Source: Phycisphaera sp. (GTDB taxonomy: Bacteria > Planctomycetota > Phycisphaerae > Phycisphaerales > Zrk34). From it: a stretch of DNA of 64,000 nucleotides. How positions within the stretch are numbered: the first letter of the stretch is position 1; every line of letters begins with the position of its first letter. The notes beneath the pieces are model-generated. The model was not told the DNA's origin, searched no databases, and saw only the letters and a list, made by a program, of their open reading frames with translations. This document shows positions 40,797 through 50,247 of the stretch, piece by piece. Position numbers and translations under genes: made by a program. Location of the stretch: contig WGMA01000006.1 of the NCBI GenBank assembly GCA_016125285.1, positions 62,001 to 126,000 on the forward strand, given 5' to 3'.

Positions 40797-42200
40797 TCAC
40801 TCGGGCGCACGGTAGAGATGGTTGCCGTGTTTCGAGGCCTCGTAGGCTTCCTGCGTGTCCTGCGCGACGCCGGGGTCGCCCTGCGCCTTGAGCCAGCGGT
40901 CGAGCTCGGCGCTGAGCTTCGCCTTGATCGCCGCGTGCTTCGGGTCGTCGGCGAGGTTGACCATCTCGTAGGGATCGAGCGACGTGTTGTACAGCTGCTC
41001 GGCGGGGCGGTGCACGAAGCGTTCGATCAGGTCGTGCGTTCGCGCGTCGGTCGATTCCTCGTCGACCCACGTCGTCCAGTACGTGCCCTTGGCCATCAGG
41101 TGCTTCTCGAAGTAGGCGGCGTCGGGCGTGAGGTTGCGGACGTAGCGGAACGTGCCGTCGGTGACGCCGCGGACGGGGTAGGGCGTGCCCTCGGGGACGT
41201 TGTTGTGCTCGGTGTACGCGTAGGTGCGGTGCGTGTCGGCCTTGCCCAGCAACACCTGCTGGAAGCTCGTGCCGTCGTAGTGGTGCGACGCGGGGTCGCC
41301 CCCGGCGAGGTCGACGAGCGTCGGCAGCACGTCGGCGTACATGACGATCGCGTCGGTGCGCTGGTGGACGGGCGTGCGGCCGGGCCAGCGCGCGATCAGC
41401 GCCGTGTGCACGCCGGTGTCCCAGTTCGTCCACTTGTTGCCGGGGAACTGGCTGCCCTGTTCAGAGCTGAACAGCACGAGCGTGTCGTCGGCGTGACCGG
41501 AGTCGTCGAGCGCGTCGAGGATCTCGCCGACCTGCCCGTCCATGTAGGTGATCTCCGCGAGGTACGCGCCGTACTCCTTGCGCGTCTGCTCGGTGTCGGC
41601 GATGTTCGGCGGCAGCTGGATCTTGTCCGGTGGATACTGTGACGCGTCGCCCATCACCCACGGCCGGTGCGGTTCGACGAGGCAGATCACCAGGCAGAAC
41701 GGCTTGTCGCCTTGCTTCGTCGACATGAACGCCTTGACGTCGGCGACGTTGTGCGGCTGCGTGGGGTTGTGCACGCAGCTGCGGTCGTACCCGCCGACCA
41801 TCTCGAACGGGAACGCCTTCTTCGGCCCGACGTGGATCTTGCCGGCGATGCCGACGCGGTAGCCCAGCGCGCCGAGGTGCTGCGGCATGGTCGTGATGGT
41901 GGGGATGCTGGCCGAGTGGTTCCACGCGCAGCCGTTGCCCATCGGGAAGCGCCCGCTGTACAGCTCGGCGCGGCACGGCTGGCACATCGCCTCGGCGAGG
42001 TACGCGCGGTTGAACACCAGGCCCTGCGACGCGAAGCGGTCGAGGTGGGGCGTCTTCGCGTTCCGGCCGCCGTACACCGCCAGGTCGCTGTGCGTGCAGT
42101 CGTCGGCCATGATGATCAGGAAGTTGGGCCGATCGGCGGCGTGCGCGATGCCGCACCACGTCACGATGACCACCACCAGCGCCGCGCGTAACGTTCTCAT
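40797..42200 (-). CDS. Secreted sulfatase with CQPCR active-site motif
   Basis: 467 residues. Signal peptide MRTLRAALVVVIVTWCGIAHA. Type I sulfatase features: NFLIIMADDCTHSDLAVYG (metal-binding Asp pair), the formylglycine motif Cys73-Gln-Pro-Cys-Arg77, in which Cys replaces the common Ser at position 4 but the CxPxR core is kept, AGKIHVGP and LFSSEQGSQFPGNKW. It hydrolyses sulfate esters, probably of marine polysaccharides, outside the inner membrane. GGAGAG precedes the ATG. A VWA protein gene lies 79 bases upstream. Confidence 0.92.
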   Translation of the reverse strand: MRTLRAALVVVIVTWCGIAHAADRPNFLIIMADDCTHSDLAVYGGRNAKTPHLDRFASQGLVFNRAYLAEAMCQPCRAELYSGRFPMGNGCAWNHSASIPTITTMPQHLGALGYRVGIAGKIHVGPKKAFPFEMVGGYDRSCVHNPTQPHNVADVKAFMSTKQGDKPFCLVICLVEPHRPWVMGDASQYPPDKIQLPPNIADTEQTRKEYGAYLAEITYMDGQVGEILDALDDSGHADDTLVLFSSEQGSQFPGNKWTNWDTGVHTALIARWPGRTPVHQRTDAIVMYADVLPTLVDLAGGDPASHHYDGTSFQQVLLGKADTHRTYAYTEHNNVPEGTPYPVRGVTDGTFRYVRNLTPDAAYFEKHLMAKGTYWTTWVDEESTDARTHDLIERFVHRPAEQLYNTSLDPYEMVNLADDPKHAAIKAKLSAELDRWLKAQGDPGVAQDTQEAYEASKHGNHLYRAPE

Positions 42201-42225
42201 GTCACATCTCTCCGTTGGGTCGCGG

Positions 42226-42283
42226 GATCCGATGCGATCCGCGATCCGCGATCCGAAATCCAGAATCCGAAATCGGGAATCAG
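42226..42283. repeat. 7-base-period repeat array (GATCCGA/AATCCGA family)
   Basis: Plus-strand units GCGATCC, GCGATCC, GCGATCC, GAAATCC, AGAATCC, GAAATCG, GGAATCA: continuous heptamers between the sulfatase start and the VWA gene stop (TGA at 42280-42282). Same unit family as the arrays at 57.5-57.7 and 60.8 kb. Confidence 0.85.
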
Positions 42284-44376
42284 TCGGGCTCGTACATCAG
42301 CCCGGCGTTCTGGTCGGCCAGCAGCATCATCTGCAGCGCGTTGCCGGCCAGCCCGCGGTTCTTGCCCTTGCCCTTCGCCTTGCCGCCGGAATAGTACAGC
42401 GCGTAGATCGACAGCGGGCGGTAGCGGTTGAACAGCGTGATGCCGCGCCGCAGGGCGTCCCAGTTCTCGAACTGTCCGGCGATGGGCGCGCCGTCGGACA
42501 GGTACATCACGGTGTCGGCCTCGGGCAGCAGCATGCCGACCTCCATCGCGTCGTACGTCCGCGTGCCGCCGCTGAGGTCCAGCGCGTTGACGAGGTCCGC
42601 GACCTTGTAGTTGAACTGCGCACCGATCAGCGCTCCGGGGTTCATCACGCGGATGATCCCGCCGAAGTCCACGATGTTGAACTTCATGTGCTCGACCACC
42701 GTGCCCAGCGTCTCCTCCATGTTCGCCTTGAGCGACGCGATCTTGTCGCCCTTCATCGACGCCGAGGTGTCGAGCACGAACACGACGCGGTCGGAGAGGA
42801 TGTCGGCCCCGTAGAACACCGTCAGCGCCGGCGCCTTCATGTCCTGCACGCGGTACGTCTTCCGCCAGACCGCCGTGAGGTGCGGGTCGACAGCCACCTT
42901 GTCCTTGTTCTTCTCCCAGTAATCGCGCCACTCGTCGGGCGTCGTGCCGCCCTGTTCGCGGAAGATCGAGGCGAGCGCGTAGTTGACGTCCTGGCGGAAC
43001 CGGCCGCGCTCGCGGCCACGCGCCGCGATCAGCGGCTCGACCGATTCCTTCGCGGGGATCGCGCCGATCGCCGACAGCACCGCGACCTTCAGCGGCCAGT
43101 TGATCGGCTCGACCTTGCGCGCCCGACGCTTGTCGTCGTCTTCTTCGTAGCCCTGATTCAGCTTCGCGAACAGCGCGGGCAGCGAGGCGGGGTTGCCCGC
43201 GGCCTCGATCGCGTGAGCCGCCTCCTGCTGGACGCGCAGGTCGGCGTGATCGAGCAGCTCGTGCAGCGTGGTGACGTCGGCGATCTGGCCGTTCGTCGCC
43301 ACGGCCTGCAGCGTGTATAGCAGCGGCGTGCCGCGGATGTCGTAGCTGTGCAGGTAGGGCGTGAGCTTGGTGAACCGTACGTCGGGCCGTACGCGTGCGG
43401 TGGTCTGGATCAGCTTGGCGATGGCTTCGGTATCGGTCGCCATGCCGAGCCGCGCGAGGTAGAGCTGGCGCACGGCCTCGAGGTTCGCGTCACGCGGGCT
43501 CAGCCGCATCGCCTTGACCTGCTCGGCGATCGCGCCGCTGCGCGTCCACGCCGCGGCGAGGATCGTCATCTCGCGGATGTCGTCGCTGCGCTCGTCGATC
43601 AGGTCCTTGAGATACGGCTCGACGTTGAATTCGTCGAGCTCCCGGCCGCGCTTCAGCAGCTTGTCGCGCGGCACGACCTGCGCGACGATCCGCTTGAGCC
43701 GTTTGAGCTGCGCCTCACGCTTCGCCGCGGCCTCGGCCTTTTCCTGCTTCTGCTCGGGCGTCAGGTCCTTGTCGGCGTCGGGGTTCTCCTTCGCCTTCGC
43801 TTCCTCGTCGGCGATCTGCGTCTCGAGTTCGGCGATCTTCTTCTCCGCCTCGGTGCCCTCGACCTCGCCCGGCGAGACGTAGTCGTCGTCGCCGTACATC
43901 GCCTCCGACCACGCCCACGTCGCGAGGATGTACGCCGCGAGCATGCGGTCCGGCTGGGCCCGCGACTTCATGAAGTCGTCGACGATGTCCTGACGGTGCG
44001 GGCTGAACGCCGCCATCGCCGCGGCCTTGCCCAGCATGTCACGACGCGCCGCCAGCCCCTTGACCACCAGCGCCGTCTTGCCCGCCTCGAACCCGCCTTT
44101 CTCGAGGTATTCCCCGGCGATCACCGCGACGATCGGGTCCATCTTCTCGCGTTGGAGCACCTTCATCACGTCGTCGGCCGTGAGCCCGCCCTGGCGGAAC
44201 TTCACGCACAACTGCCCCTTGGCGTTTTCCTCACGCTCGCCGAGGATCTTGTCGATCTGCGGGTTCACCTGCGCCGTTGACACCGCCGGCGCCAGCAGCG
44301 ACAGCCACGTCGCGGCGAGGGTCAACAGCATGAGTTTTGTGGGCGGGGTGCAGGCGGGGCGTGCGGAGACGTGCAT
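42280..44376 (-). CDS. HEAT-repeat protein with C-terminal von Willebrand A domain
   Basis: 698 residues from ATG 44376 (MHVSARPACTPP). Signal peptide with a hydrophobic core LMLLTLAATWLSLLAPAVSTA. Helical repeat region (about 40-520) interrupted by a Glu/Lys-rich coiled-coil segment (about 185-245). The C-terminal VWA domain begins RVVFVLDTSASMKGDK with a DxSxS MIDAS motif, and GGTRTYDAMEVG supplies the Thr. Extracytoplasmic protein-protein interaction is likely. Divergent from the octahaem cytochrome gene, with 138 bases between the starts. Target unknown. Confidence 0.88.
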   Translation of the reverse strand: MHVSARPACTPPTKLMLLTLAATWLSLLAPAVSTAQVNPQIDKILGEREENAKGQLCVKFRQGGLTADDVMKVLQREKMDPIVAVIAGEYLEKGGFEAGKTALVVKGLAARRDMLGKAAAMAAFSPHRQDIVDDFMKSRAQPDRMLAAYILATWAWSEAMYGDDDYVSPGEVEGTEAEKKIAELETQIADEEAKAKENPDADKDLTPEQKQEKAEAAAKREAQLKRLKRIVAQVVPRDKLLKRGRELDEFNVEPYLKDLIDERSDDIREMTILAAAWTRSGAIAEQVKAMRLSPRDANLEAVRQLYLARLGMATDTEAIAKLIQTTARVRPDVRFTKLTPYLHSYDIRGTPLLYTLQAVATNGQIADVTTLHELLDHADLRVQQEAAHAIEAAGNPASLPALFAKLNQGYEEDDDKRRARKVEPINWPLKVAVLSAIGAIPAKESVEPLIAARGRERGRFRQDVNYALASIFREQGGTTPDEWRDYWEKNKDKVAVDPHLTAVWRKTYRVQDMKAPALTVFYGADILSDRVVFVLDTSASMKGDKIASLKANMEETLGTVVEHMKFNIVDFGGIIRVMNPGALIGAQFNYKVADLVNALDLSGGTRTYDAMEVGMLLPEADTVMYLSDGAPIAGQFENWDALRRGITLFNRYRPLSIYALYYSGGKAKGKGKNRGLAGNALQMMLLADQNAGLMYEPD

Positions 44377-44514
44377 AGCGCGGCTCTCCAGGTAGCTCCG
44401 TGGGGGATTGTCAGCGATCGGACGTGTGCCTGTGTCAATTATGACGTGCCGACGGCCGGGGTCAATGATGTCCCGGTGATGACTTGCAGGGTCGGGCTCG
44501 ATAAGGTGTGGCCG

Positions 44515-46983
44515 ATGTCCCACGCGAAACAGTCATGGTGGATCGCTGCGGCGGTCGTGATCGGCGGGCTGGCGCTCGCGGTCGTTCCTTCGTGCTCGCG
44601 CGACGCGGGCGAGAGCGGCGACGGGGCGAAAGGCGCCGGCGACGTGGCCGCGCCGGTCGTGCCGGTGACGCCGGTCGCGTCGAAACCCGCCGCGCCCGCG
44701 GGCCCCGTCGGACAGTTCGTCGGGCGCAACGCCTGCGTCGCCTGCCACGTCAAGGAGGCCGAGCTGTGGACCGGCTCGTATCACGACAGGGCCATGCAGG
44801 AGCCGACCGACGACACCGTCCTCGGCGACTTCAACGACGCGACGTTCGAGAACTTCGGCGTCGTGTCGAAGTTCTTCAAGAAGGACGGCCGGTTCGTCGT
44901 CCACACCGAAGGCCCCGAAGGCAGGATGCAGGACTACGACGTCAAGTACGTCTTCGGCGTCTACCCGCTGCAGCAGTACCTCATCGAGTTCCCCGGCGGG
45001 CGTCTGCAGTGCCTGACCATCGCGTGGGACAGCCGGCCGAAGGAGCAGGGCGGCCAGCGGTGGTACCACCTCTACCCCGCGTCGCGCATCACCGCGGACA
45101 ACTGGCTGCACTGGACGCAGCGCGGGCAGAACTGGAACAGCATGTGCTCCGACTGTCACTCGACGAACCTGAAGCTGGGTTACGACGCGCCGGCCGACAC
45201 GTATCACACGACGTGGTCGGAGCTCGACGTCAGCTGCGAGGCGTGTCACGGCCCGGGGTCGAAGCACGTCGAGTGGGCGGCGGCGTACAAGCTCGACGCG
45301 GCGGACGCGGACGCGAAGTGGTCCAACCGCGGCCTGGCGGTGGACATTACGACGGTGCCGCACGCGTTCGTCAACGACGAGAAGGGGCTGCACGTGACGT
45401 CGGAGAAGCCGTTCGACGACATGCAGGTCGACACGTGCGCCCGCTGCCACGCGCGGCGCGGGCACGTCAGCGTGCAGTACCGCCACGGCGACCCGCTGCT
45501 CGATCACTACATGCCCGCGCTGCTCGAAGAGAACCTCTACTTCGCCGACGGTCAGATTCAGGACGAGGACTACGTGTACGGCTCGTTCACGCAGTCGAAG
45601 ATGTACCACAACGGCGTGCGCTGCAGCGACTGCCACAACCCGCACACGACGAAGATCATCGCGCAGGGCAACGCGCTGTGTGTCCGCTGCCACCTGCCGC
45701 AGAAGTACGACACGACCGAGCATCATCACCACCAGGCCGGGTCGACCGGCTCGCTGTGCGTGGAGTGTCACATGCCGACGCGGACGTACATGGTGGTCGA
45801 CCCGCGGCGTGACCACTCGCTGCGCATCCCGCGGCCGGACCTGTCGGTCGAGCTCGGCACGCCCAACGCCTGCAACAACTGTCACACGCACGCCGAGAAG
45901 GACGCGAAGTGGGCGGCGGAGGCGGTAATGAAGTGGTACGGCGACAAGTGGCCGAAGGACGAGCGGGCGTACGCGCGGATCTTCACCGCGGCGCGGCGCG
46001 GCATGCCCGAGGCCGGGCCTTACCTCGTGCGCCAGACGCTCGACGTCGAGAGCCCGGGGATCGTGCGGGCGACGGCGGCGGTGCAACTGCAGCAGTACCT
46101 CACGCAGGACGCGCTGGGCGCGGCGATCAAGGCGATCCGCGACGACGATCCGCTCGTGCGGTCCAACGCGGTGATGCTGTTCCAGTCGGTCGGGCCCGAG
46201 CAGCGTGTGCAGTACGTCGCGCCGCTGCTGGGCGATCCGGTGCGTGCGGTGCGGCACCGCGCGGCGCGCGTGCTGATCGACGTGCCGAAGCAGATGTTCA
46301 CCGCGCAGCAGGCCGCGGCGCTCGACGAGGCGCTGGCCGGCTACGAGGAGGCGCTGCTGGCGCACTCCGGCAACCGCGACGCGCAGATGGAGCTCGGCGG
46401 GTACTACGCGGACCGGCACGACTGGCCGAAGGCGATCGCGGCGTTCCGCAAGGCGATCGAGTGGGACGGGCGTCATATCGACGCGTACATGGCGCTGGCG
46501 ACGCTGTACAGCCAGATCGGTCGCAACCAGGACGCCGAGCCGCTGATCCGCAAGGTGATCGAGATGCCGCGCGGCTACGGCACGTCGGCCGAGGTGTGGA
46601 ACCGCGTGCAGGCGCACGCGAACTTCAGCCTCGGCCTGCTGCTCGTCGAAGCCAAGCGCTACGAGGAAGCCGTCGGCCACCTCGCGAAGGCCACTGAGCT
46701 GGCGCCCGACCGCGGCCGCTACTTCTACAACCTCGGCCTGCTCTACAACCAGCTCAAACGCCCCGACGACACCGAGGCCGCGCTGCTCAAGGCTCACCAG
46801 CTCGAGCCCCGCAACGGCGAGTACCTGTTCGCGCTGGCCACCACGTGCCGCGACGCAGGTCACTTCGACAAGGCCCTGAAGTACGCCCAGCAGCTCGCGG
46901 ACATCTACCCCAACGATCCGGGCCCGCAGCAACTGATGCAGGAGTTGATGAAGCAGCAGCTGCTCAACGGCGCGAAGCGCTGA
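44515..46983 (+). CDS. Octahaem cytochrome c with HEAT and TPR repeats
   Basis: 822 residues from ATG 44515, with AAGG upstream. The leader ends VVPSC, a lipobox-like site, so it is probably an outer-membrane or periplasmic lipoprotein. Eight CxxCH haem motifs are visible: CVACH, CSDCH, CEACH, CARCH, CSDCH, CVRCH, CVECH and CNNCH. The C-terminal half contains HEAT-like helices (AAIKAIRDDDPLVRSNAVMLF) and then four or more TPRs (AQMELGGYYADRHDWPKAIAAFRKAIEW and following). It resembles the c554/TPR-type multihaem proteins of planctomycetes. A role in periplasmic electron transfer is likely; the partner is unknown. Confidence 0.92.
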   Translation: MSHAKQSWWIAAAVVIGGLALAVVPSCSRDAGESGDGAKGAGDVAAPVVPVTPVASKPAAPAGPVGQFVGRNACVACHVKEAELWTGSYHDRAMQEPTDDTVLGDFNDATFENFGVVSKFFKKDGRFVVHTEGPEGRMQDYDVKYVFGVYPLQQYLIEFPGGRLQCLTIAWDSRPKEQGGQRWYHLYPASRITADNWLHWTQRGQNWNSMCSDCHSTNLKLGYDAPADTYHTTWSELDVSCEACHGPGSKHVEWAAAYKLDAADADAKWSNRGLAVDITTVPHAFVNDEKGLHVTSEKPFDDMQVDTCARCHARRGHVSVQYRHGDPLLDHYMPALLEENLYFADGQIQDEDYVYGSFTQSKMYHNGVRCSDCHNPHTTKIIAQGNALCVRCHLPQKYDTTEHHHHQAGSTGSLCVECHMPTRTYMVVDPRRDHSLRIPRPDLSVELGTPNACNNCHTHAEKDAKWAAEAVMKWYGDKWPKDERAYARIFTAARRGMPEAGPYLVRQTLDVESPGIVRATAAVQLQQYLTQDALGAAIKAIRDDDPLVRSNAVMLFQSVGPEQRVQYVAPLLGDPVRAVRHRAARVLIDVPKQMFTAQQAAALDEALAGYEEALLAHSGNRDAQMELGGYYADRHDWPKAIAAFRKAIEWDGRHIDAYMALATLYSQIGRNQDAEPLIRKVIEMPRGYGTSAEVWNRVQAHANFSLGLLLVEAKRYEEAVGHLAKATELAPDRGRYFYNLGLLYNQLKRPDDTEAALLKAHQLEPRNGEYLFALATTCRDAGHFDKALKYAQQLADIYPNDPGPQQLMQELMKQQLLNGAKR

Positions 46984-47000
46984 CGCGTTATTTTCTCAGA

Positions 47001-47134
47001 GCTCCCTCTCCCTGGAGGGAGAGGGCCGGGGTGAGGGTGAAACCTACGAATACATTGCCTGTTTCCCGCACGGCGCGCGGTGTCCGGTGAATCGATCCCC
47101 TCACCCAACCTCTCGCCGACCTGGGGGAGAGGGG
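47001..47134. repeat. Dispersed ~134-bp element, copy 2
   Basis: Ends CCCTCTCCCTGGAGGGAGAGGG-type palindrome then GGGGTGAGGGTG, and CCCTCACCCAACCTCTC with GGGGGAGAGGGG at the other side. The inner part CGAATACATTGCCTGTTTC matches copy 3 (CGAATGCGTTGTCTGCTTC) closely. It fills the gap between two convergent genes (octahaem cytochrome and RbsD-like lipoprotein). Confidence 0.88.
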
Positions 47135-47138
47135 TTTG

Positions 47139-47696
47139 TCACTTCGCCTTCTCCATCGCCGCGCGGAGCTTCGCCTCGCGCTCGGCGTCCCAGTAGCCGG
47201 CGTACAGCTCGATGAACACCGACGTGTACGGCAGCGTCAGGTCCGTCTTCAGCAGCAGCACGTGGAAGTCCTGCCCGGCCTTGCCGAGCTTCGCGATGAT
47301 CTGCTCGTGCGGGATCCGCTGCGCGTCGCGCCCCTTCAGCAGCGACGCGAGCTGCTTGCGGTACTTCGCGATGCCCGGCGCGTCGGCGTCGGACACGTGC
47401 TCGAGCTCGGCGTCGAGGTAGATGATCGGGTCGACGTGCGGCGCGGCCTCCACGTCGTGCAGCACCCGCTTCACCGCCGCGAGCTGATCTCCGCCGACGT
47501 AGATCGTCTCGATGCCCGGCGCCGTCTGCCACGGGTACGCCGAGTCCGCCACGACGATCCAGTTGCGGTGCCCGAGCGTGGGCAGCTCCTCGGTGACGCG
47601 CTGCATGCTGCCGCTGTTGGGCGACGCGGCGCAGCCGGCGAGCAACAGGGCGGTGGCGGTGAACGCGGCGAGTGCGACGAATCGGTAGCTCTGCAT
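47139..47696 (-). CDS. RbsD/FucU-like lipoprotein
   Basis: 185 residues from ATG 47696, with GAGGAA upstream. The leader MQSYRFVALAAFTATALLLAGC has a perfect lipobox (LAGC). The body TLGHRNWIVVADSAYPW and GIETIYVGGDQLAAVKRVLHDV matches the start of D-ribose pyranase/L-fucose mutarotase proteins (LGHGDxIVIADAxFP). These are normally cytoplasmic sugar mutarotases, so an exported lipoprotein version is unusual. It lies 38 bases downstream of an SGNH hydrolase gene. A carbohydrate-related function in the periplasm is plausible. Confidence 0.7.
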   Translation of the reverse strand: MQSYRFVALAAFTATALLLAGCAASPNSGSMQRVTEELPTLGHRNWIVVADSAYPWQTAPGIETIYVGGDQLAAVKRVLHDVEAAPHVDPIIYLDAELEHVSDADAPGIAKYRKQLASLLKGRDAQRIPHEQIIAKLGKAGQDFHVLLLKTDLTLPYTSVFIELYAGYWDAEREAKLRAAMEKAK

Positions 47697-47734
47697 GGGG
47701 TGTTCCTCGTGATGTGCGGCGTGACGCGCGGGCG

Positions 47735-48493
47735 TCACTTCGTCAGCTGCTGGATGTAAGGTTCGATCGCGTCTGCCCACGCGGTGTAGCCCTCGGCGGT
47801 GAGGTGCAGGCCGTCGTGCATCACGCCTTCCTTCAGCGAGCCGTCGGCGGCGAGGAAGACGCGGTTGATATTGACGAAGGTCACCGCGTCGTCCTTGACG
47901 CGTGCGGCGATCAGCTCGTTGGCGCGGTCGACCTGCTTGCGGGCGCCGCTGCCGGCCGAGCCGCGCGGGAAGATCCCCAGCAGCAGCACGCGCGTGTCGG
48001 GCAGCTTGCGACGCAGCGTGTCGACGACCGCGGCGACACCGGCGGCGGTCTGCTCCGGCGTCTGGTGGCTCAGGCCGATGTTGTTCGTGCCGATCAACAC
48101 CACGGCGAGCTTCGGCGTGATGCCGTCGACGTTGCCGTGCTCGAGCCGCCACAGCACCTGCATCGTGCGGTCGCCCTCGACGCCGAGGTTGACCGCGTGC
48201 CGGTCGCCGTAGCGTTGCTTCCACACGTCGCGGCCGCGCGCCTCCCAGTAGTGCGTGATCGAGTCGCCGACGAAGATCAGGTCCGCCGGGTCGCGCTTCA
48301 CACGCTCGTTGAGCAGTTCGAAGCGGCTTTGGCCCTTGCCGGGCTTGTAGCCGACGGGCGTGGTCGCGACGGATTCATCGGTCGACGTCTCGGCGGAGAA
48401 CCCGACGGCGGTGGTCATGACGCAGACCGCCAGCGCGATCATCGCCACCCGAGTCGACGTGTGCAGGCGATGACGGAGCGGCGGAGCGTTCAT
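47735..48493 (-). CDS. Secreted SGNH/GDSL hydrolase
   Basis: 252 residues from ATG 48493 (MNAPPLRHRLHTS). Signal peptide with core MIALAVCVMTTAVGFSA. Block I LIFVGDSITHYWE contains the nucleophile Ser; block II Gly in NLGVEGDRT; block III LIGTNNIG (GTNN); block V DGLHLTAEGY with catalytic Asp and His. It hydrolyses esters, often acetyl groups on sugars. Adjacent to the RbsD-like lipoprotein gene and divergent from a sulfatase gene, it fits a polysaccharide-processing neighbourhood. Confidence 0.9.
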   Translation of the reverse strand: MNAPPLRHRLHTSTRVAMIALAVCVMTTAVGFSAETSTDESVATTPVGYKPGKGQSRFELLNERVKRDPADLIFVGDSITHYWEARGRDVWKQRYGDRHAVNLGVEGDRTMQVLWRLEHGNVDGITPKLAVVLIGTNNIGLSHQTPEQTAAGVAAVVDTLRRKLPDTRVLLLGIFPRGSAGSGARKQVDRANELIAARVKDDAVTFVNINRVFLAADGSLKEGVMHDGLHLTAEGYTAWADAIEPYIQQLTK

Positions 48494-48674
48494 GCGCGGG
48501 GCTCGGTGCGGGGCGTTGCGGGGTTGGTGAGGCAGAGCAATATAGCCGTGCCGCAAAGGCTTAGCACTGATGGTTCGCCGCACGGTTCTTTGCAAATCCG
48601 TCAGGCGACGGTGTGGCGTTGGCGAGGTGCGCCCGTACAATCGTGACGAGGCGCGTTAACGACCCGAGGTGAAG

Positions 48675-50240
48675 ATGCTTCGACATGTGATCCGGACGTG
48701 CGTCACGCTGGCGGGAGCCGCGTGCGTGCTGGCGCTCGTGGTGATGGTCGCGCCCGCCCACGCCGCGCCGAAACAGCCCAACATCGTGCTGATCCTCGCC
48801 GACGACCTCGGCTACGGCGATCTGTCGTGCTACAACGACCAGGCGAAGGTCGCCACGCCGAACCTCGATCGCCTCGCGGCCGACGGCATGCGGTTCACCG
48901 ATGCGCACAGCGCCGCGACCGTCTGCACGCCGTCGCGGTACAGCATCATGACCGGCCGGATGTGCTTCCGCACGGGCTACGGGGGCGTGTTCGTCGGCAT
49001 CGGCGGTCCCTGCCTGATCGAAGAAGGGCGACTCACCCTGCCGCAGATGCTGCGCGACAAGGGCTACGCCACGGCGATGACCGGCAAGTGGCACGTCGGG
49101 CTGACGTTCCTCGACAAGGACGGCAACCGCGTCACGAAGAGCAACAACGAAGGCATACGGCAGGTCGACTTCAGCCGCGCGATCCCCGACGCGCCGACCC
49201 ACCGCGGGTTCGACACGTTCTACGGCACGGCGTGCTGCCCCGGCACGGACTGGCTGTACGCGTACATCGATGGCGATCGCATCCCCGTGCCGCCGTCGAT
49301 GACGCAGATCCGTGACCAGAGCAAGCTGCCCGATCATCCCTATTCGCACGACTGCCGCGGCGGTCTGATCGCGCCAAACTACAACCTCGAAGAGACCGAT
49401 CTGGTGTTCCTCGATCACAGCCAGCGCTACATGCGCGAGCACGTCGCGCAGCACCCCGACCAGCCGTTCTTCCTGTTCCACTCGATGCACGCGGTGCACC
49501 TGCCGTCGTTTGCGGCCGACCGGTTCAAGGGCAAGAGCACCGCCGGTCCGCACGGCGATTTCCTGCTGGAGATGGACTGGGTGGTCGGCGAGCTGATGAA
49601 GACGCTCGACGAGCTCGGTGTGGCGGACAACACGGTGGTGATGTTCGGGTCGGACAACGGGCCGGAGGTGCCGACGGTGATCGCGATGCGGCGTGACTAC
49701 CACCACGACGGCGCGAGGCCGTGGCGCGGCGTGAAGCGTGACGACTGGGAGGGCGGTCACCGCACGCCGTTCATCGTGCGCTGGCCGGGCAAGGTGAAGG
49801 CGGGGTCGACGAGCGACGAGCCTCTGAGCCTGACGGACATCTTCGCGACGTGCGCGGCGATCGTGGAAGCGAAGCTGCCGCACGACGCGGCGGAGGACAG
49901 CTTCAACATGCTGCCGGTGCTGCTGGACGAGCCGCGCGACGGGCCGGTGCGGCCGTACCTGCTCAACGAGACGATGTCGCTGAAGCTGGCGATCACGCGT
50001 GGTCAGTGGAAGCTGCTCGACCACAAGGGCTCGGGCGGCAACAACTACGACCGCGAGGGACCTTGGGGGATGAAGCCGTACACCCTGCCGGAGCTCGACC
50101 CCGACGCGCCCGGTCAGCTGTACAACATGGCGACCGACCCCGGCGAGACGACCAACCTCTACTCCAAGCACCCCGAGATCGTCACGCAGCTCAAGGAATT
50201 GCTCGAGCAGAGCAAGGCGAGCGGGCGCAGCCGGCCGTGA
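48675..50240 (+). CDS. Secreted sulfatase, arylsulfatase A-like
   Basis: 521 residues from ATG 48675 (GTG 48669 is two codons earlier), with GAGG five bases upstream. Signal peptide to AHA at about 30. Canonical active site Cys84-Thr-Pro-Ser-Arg88 for formylglycine, metal site NIVLILADDLGYGD, GKWHVG and FGSDNGPE. It removes sulfate from polysaccharides or other esters in the periplasm or outside. It needs a formylglycine-generating enzyme, which is not in the window. Its 3' end abuts copy 3 of the dispersed element. Confidence 0.95.
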   Translation: MLRHVIRTCVTLAGAACVLALVVMVAPAHAAPKQPNIVLILADDLGYGDLSCYNDQAKVATPNLDRLAADGMRFTDAHSAATVCTPSRYSIMTGRMCFRTGYGGVFVGIGGPCLIEEGRLTLPQMLRDKGYATAMTGKWHVGLTFLDKDGNRVTKSNNEGIRQVDFSRAIPDAPTHRGFDTFYGTACCPGTDWLYAYIDGDRIPVPPSMTQIRDQSKLPDHPYSHDCRGGLIAPNYNLEETDLVFLDHSQRYMREHVAQHPDQPFFLFHSMHAVHLPSFAADRFKGKSTAGPHGDFLLEMDWVVGELMKTLDELGVADNTVVMFGSDNGPEVPTVIAMRRDYHHDGARPWRGVKRDDWEGGHRTPFIVRWPGKVKAGSTSDEPLSLTDIFATCAAIVEAKLPHDAAEDSFNMLPVLLDEPRDGPVRPYLLNETMSLKLAITRGQWKLLDHKGSGGNNYDREGPWGMKPYTLPELDPDAPGQLYNMATDPGETTNLYSKHPEIVTQLKELLEQSKASGRSRP

Positions 50241-50247
50241 CGCGATA

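Noticed and set aside
38649-41642. 997-residue plus-strand open frame
   Set aside because: Antisense shadow of GcvH-like, propeller and sulfatase genes, running through repeat arrays.
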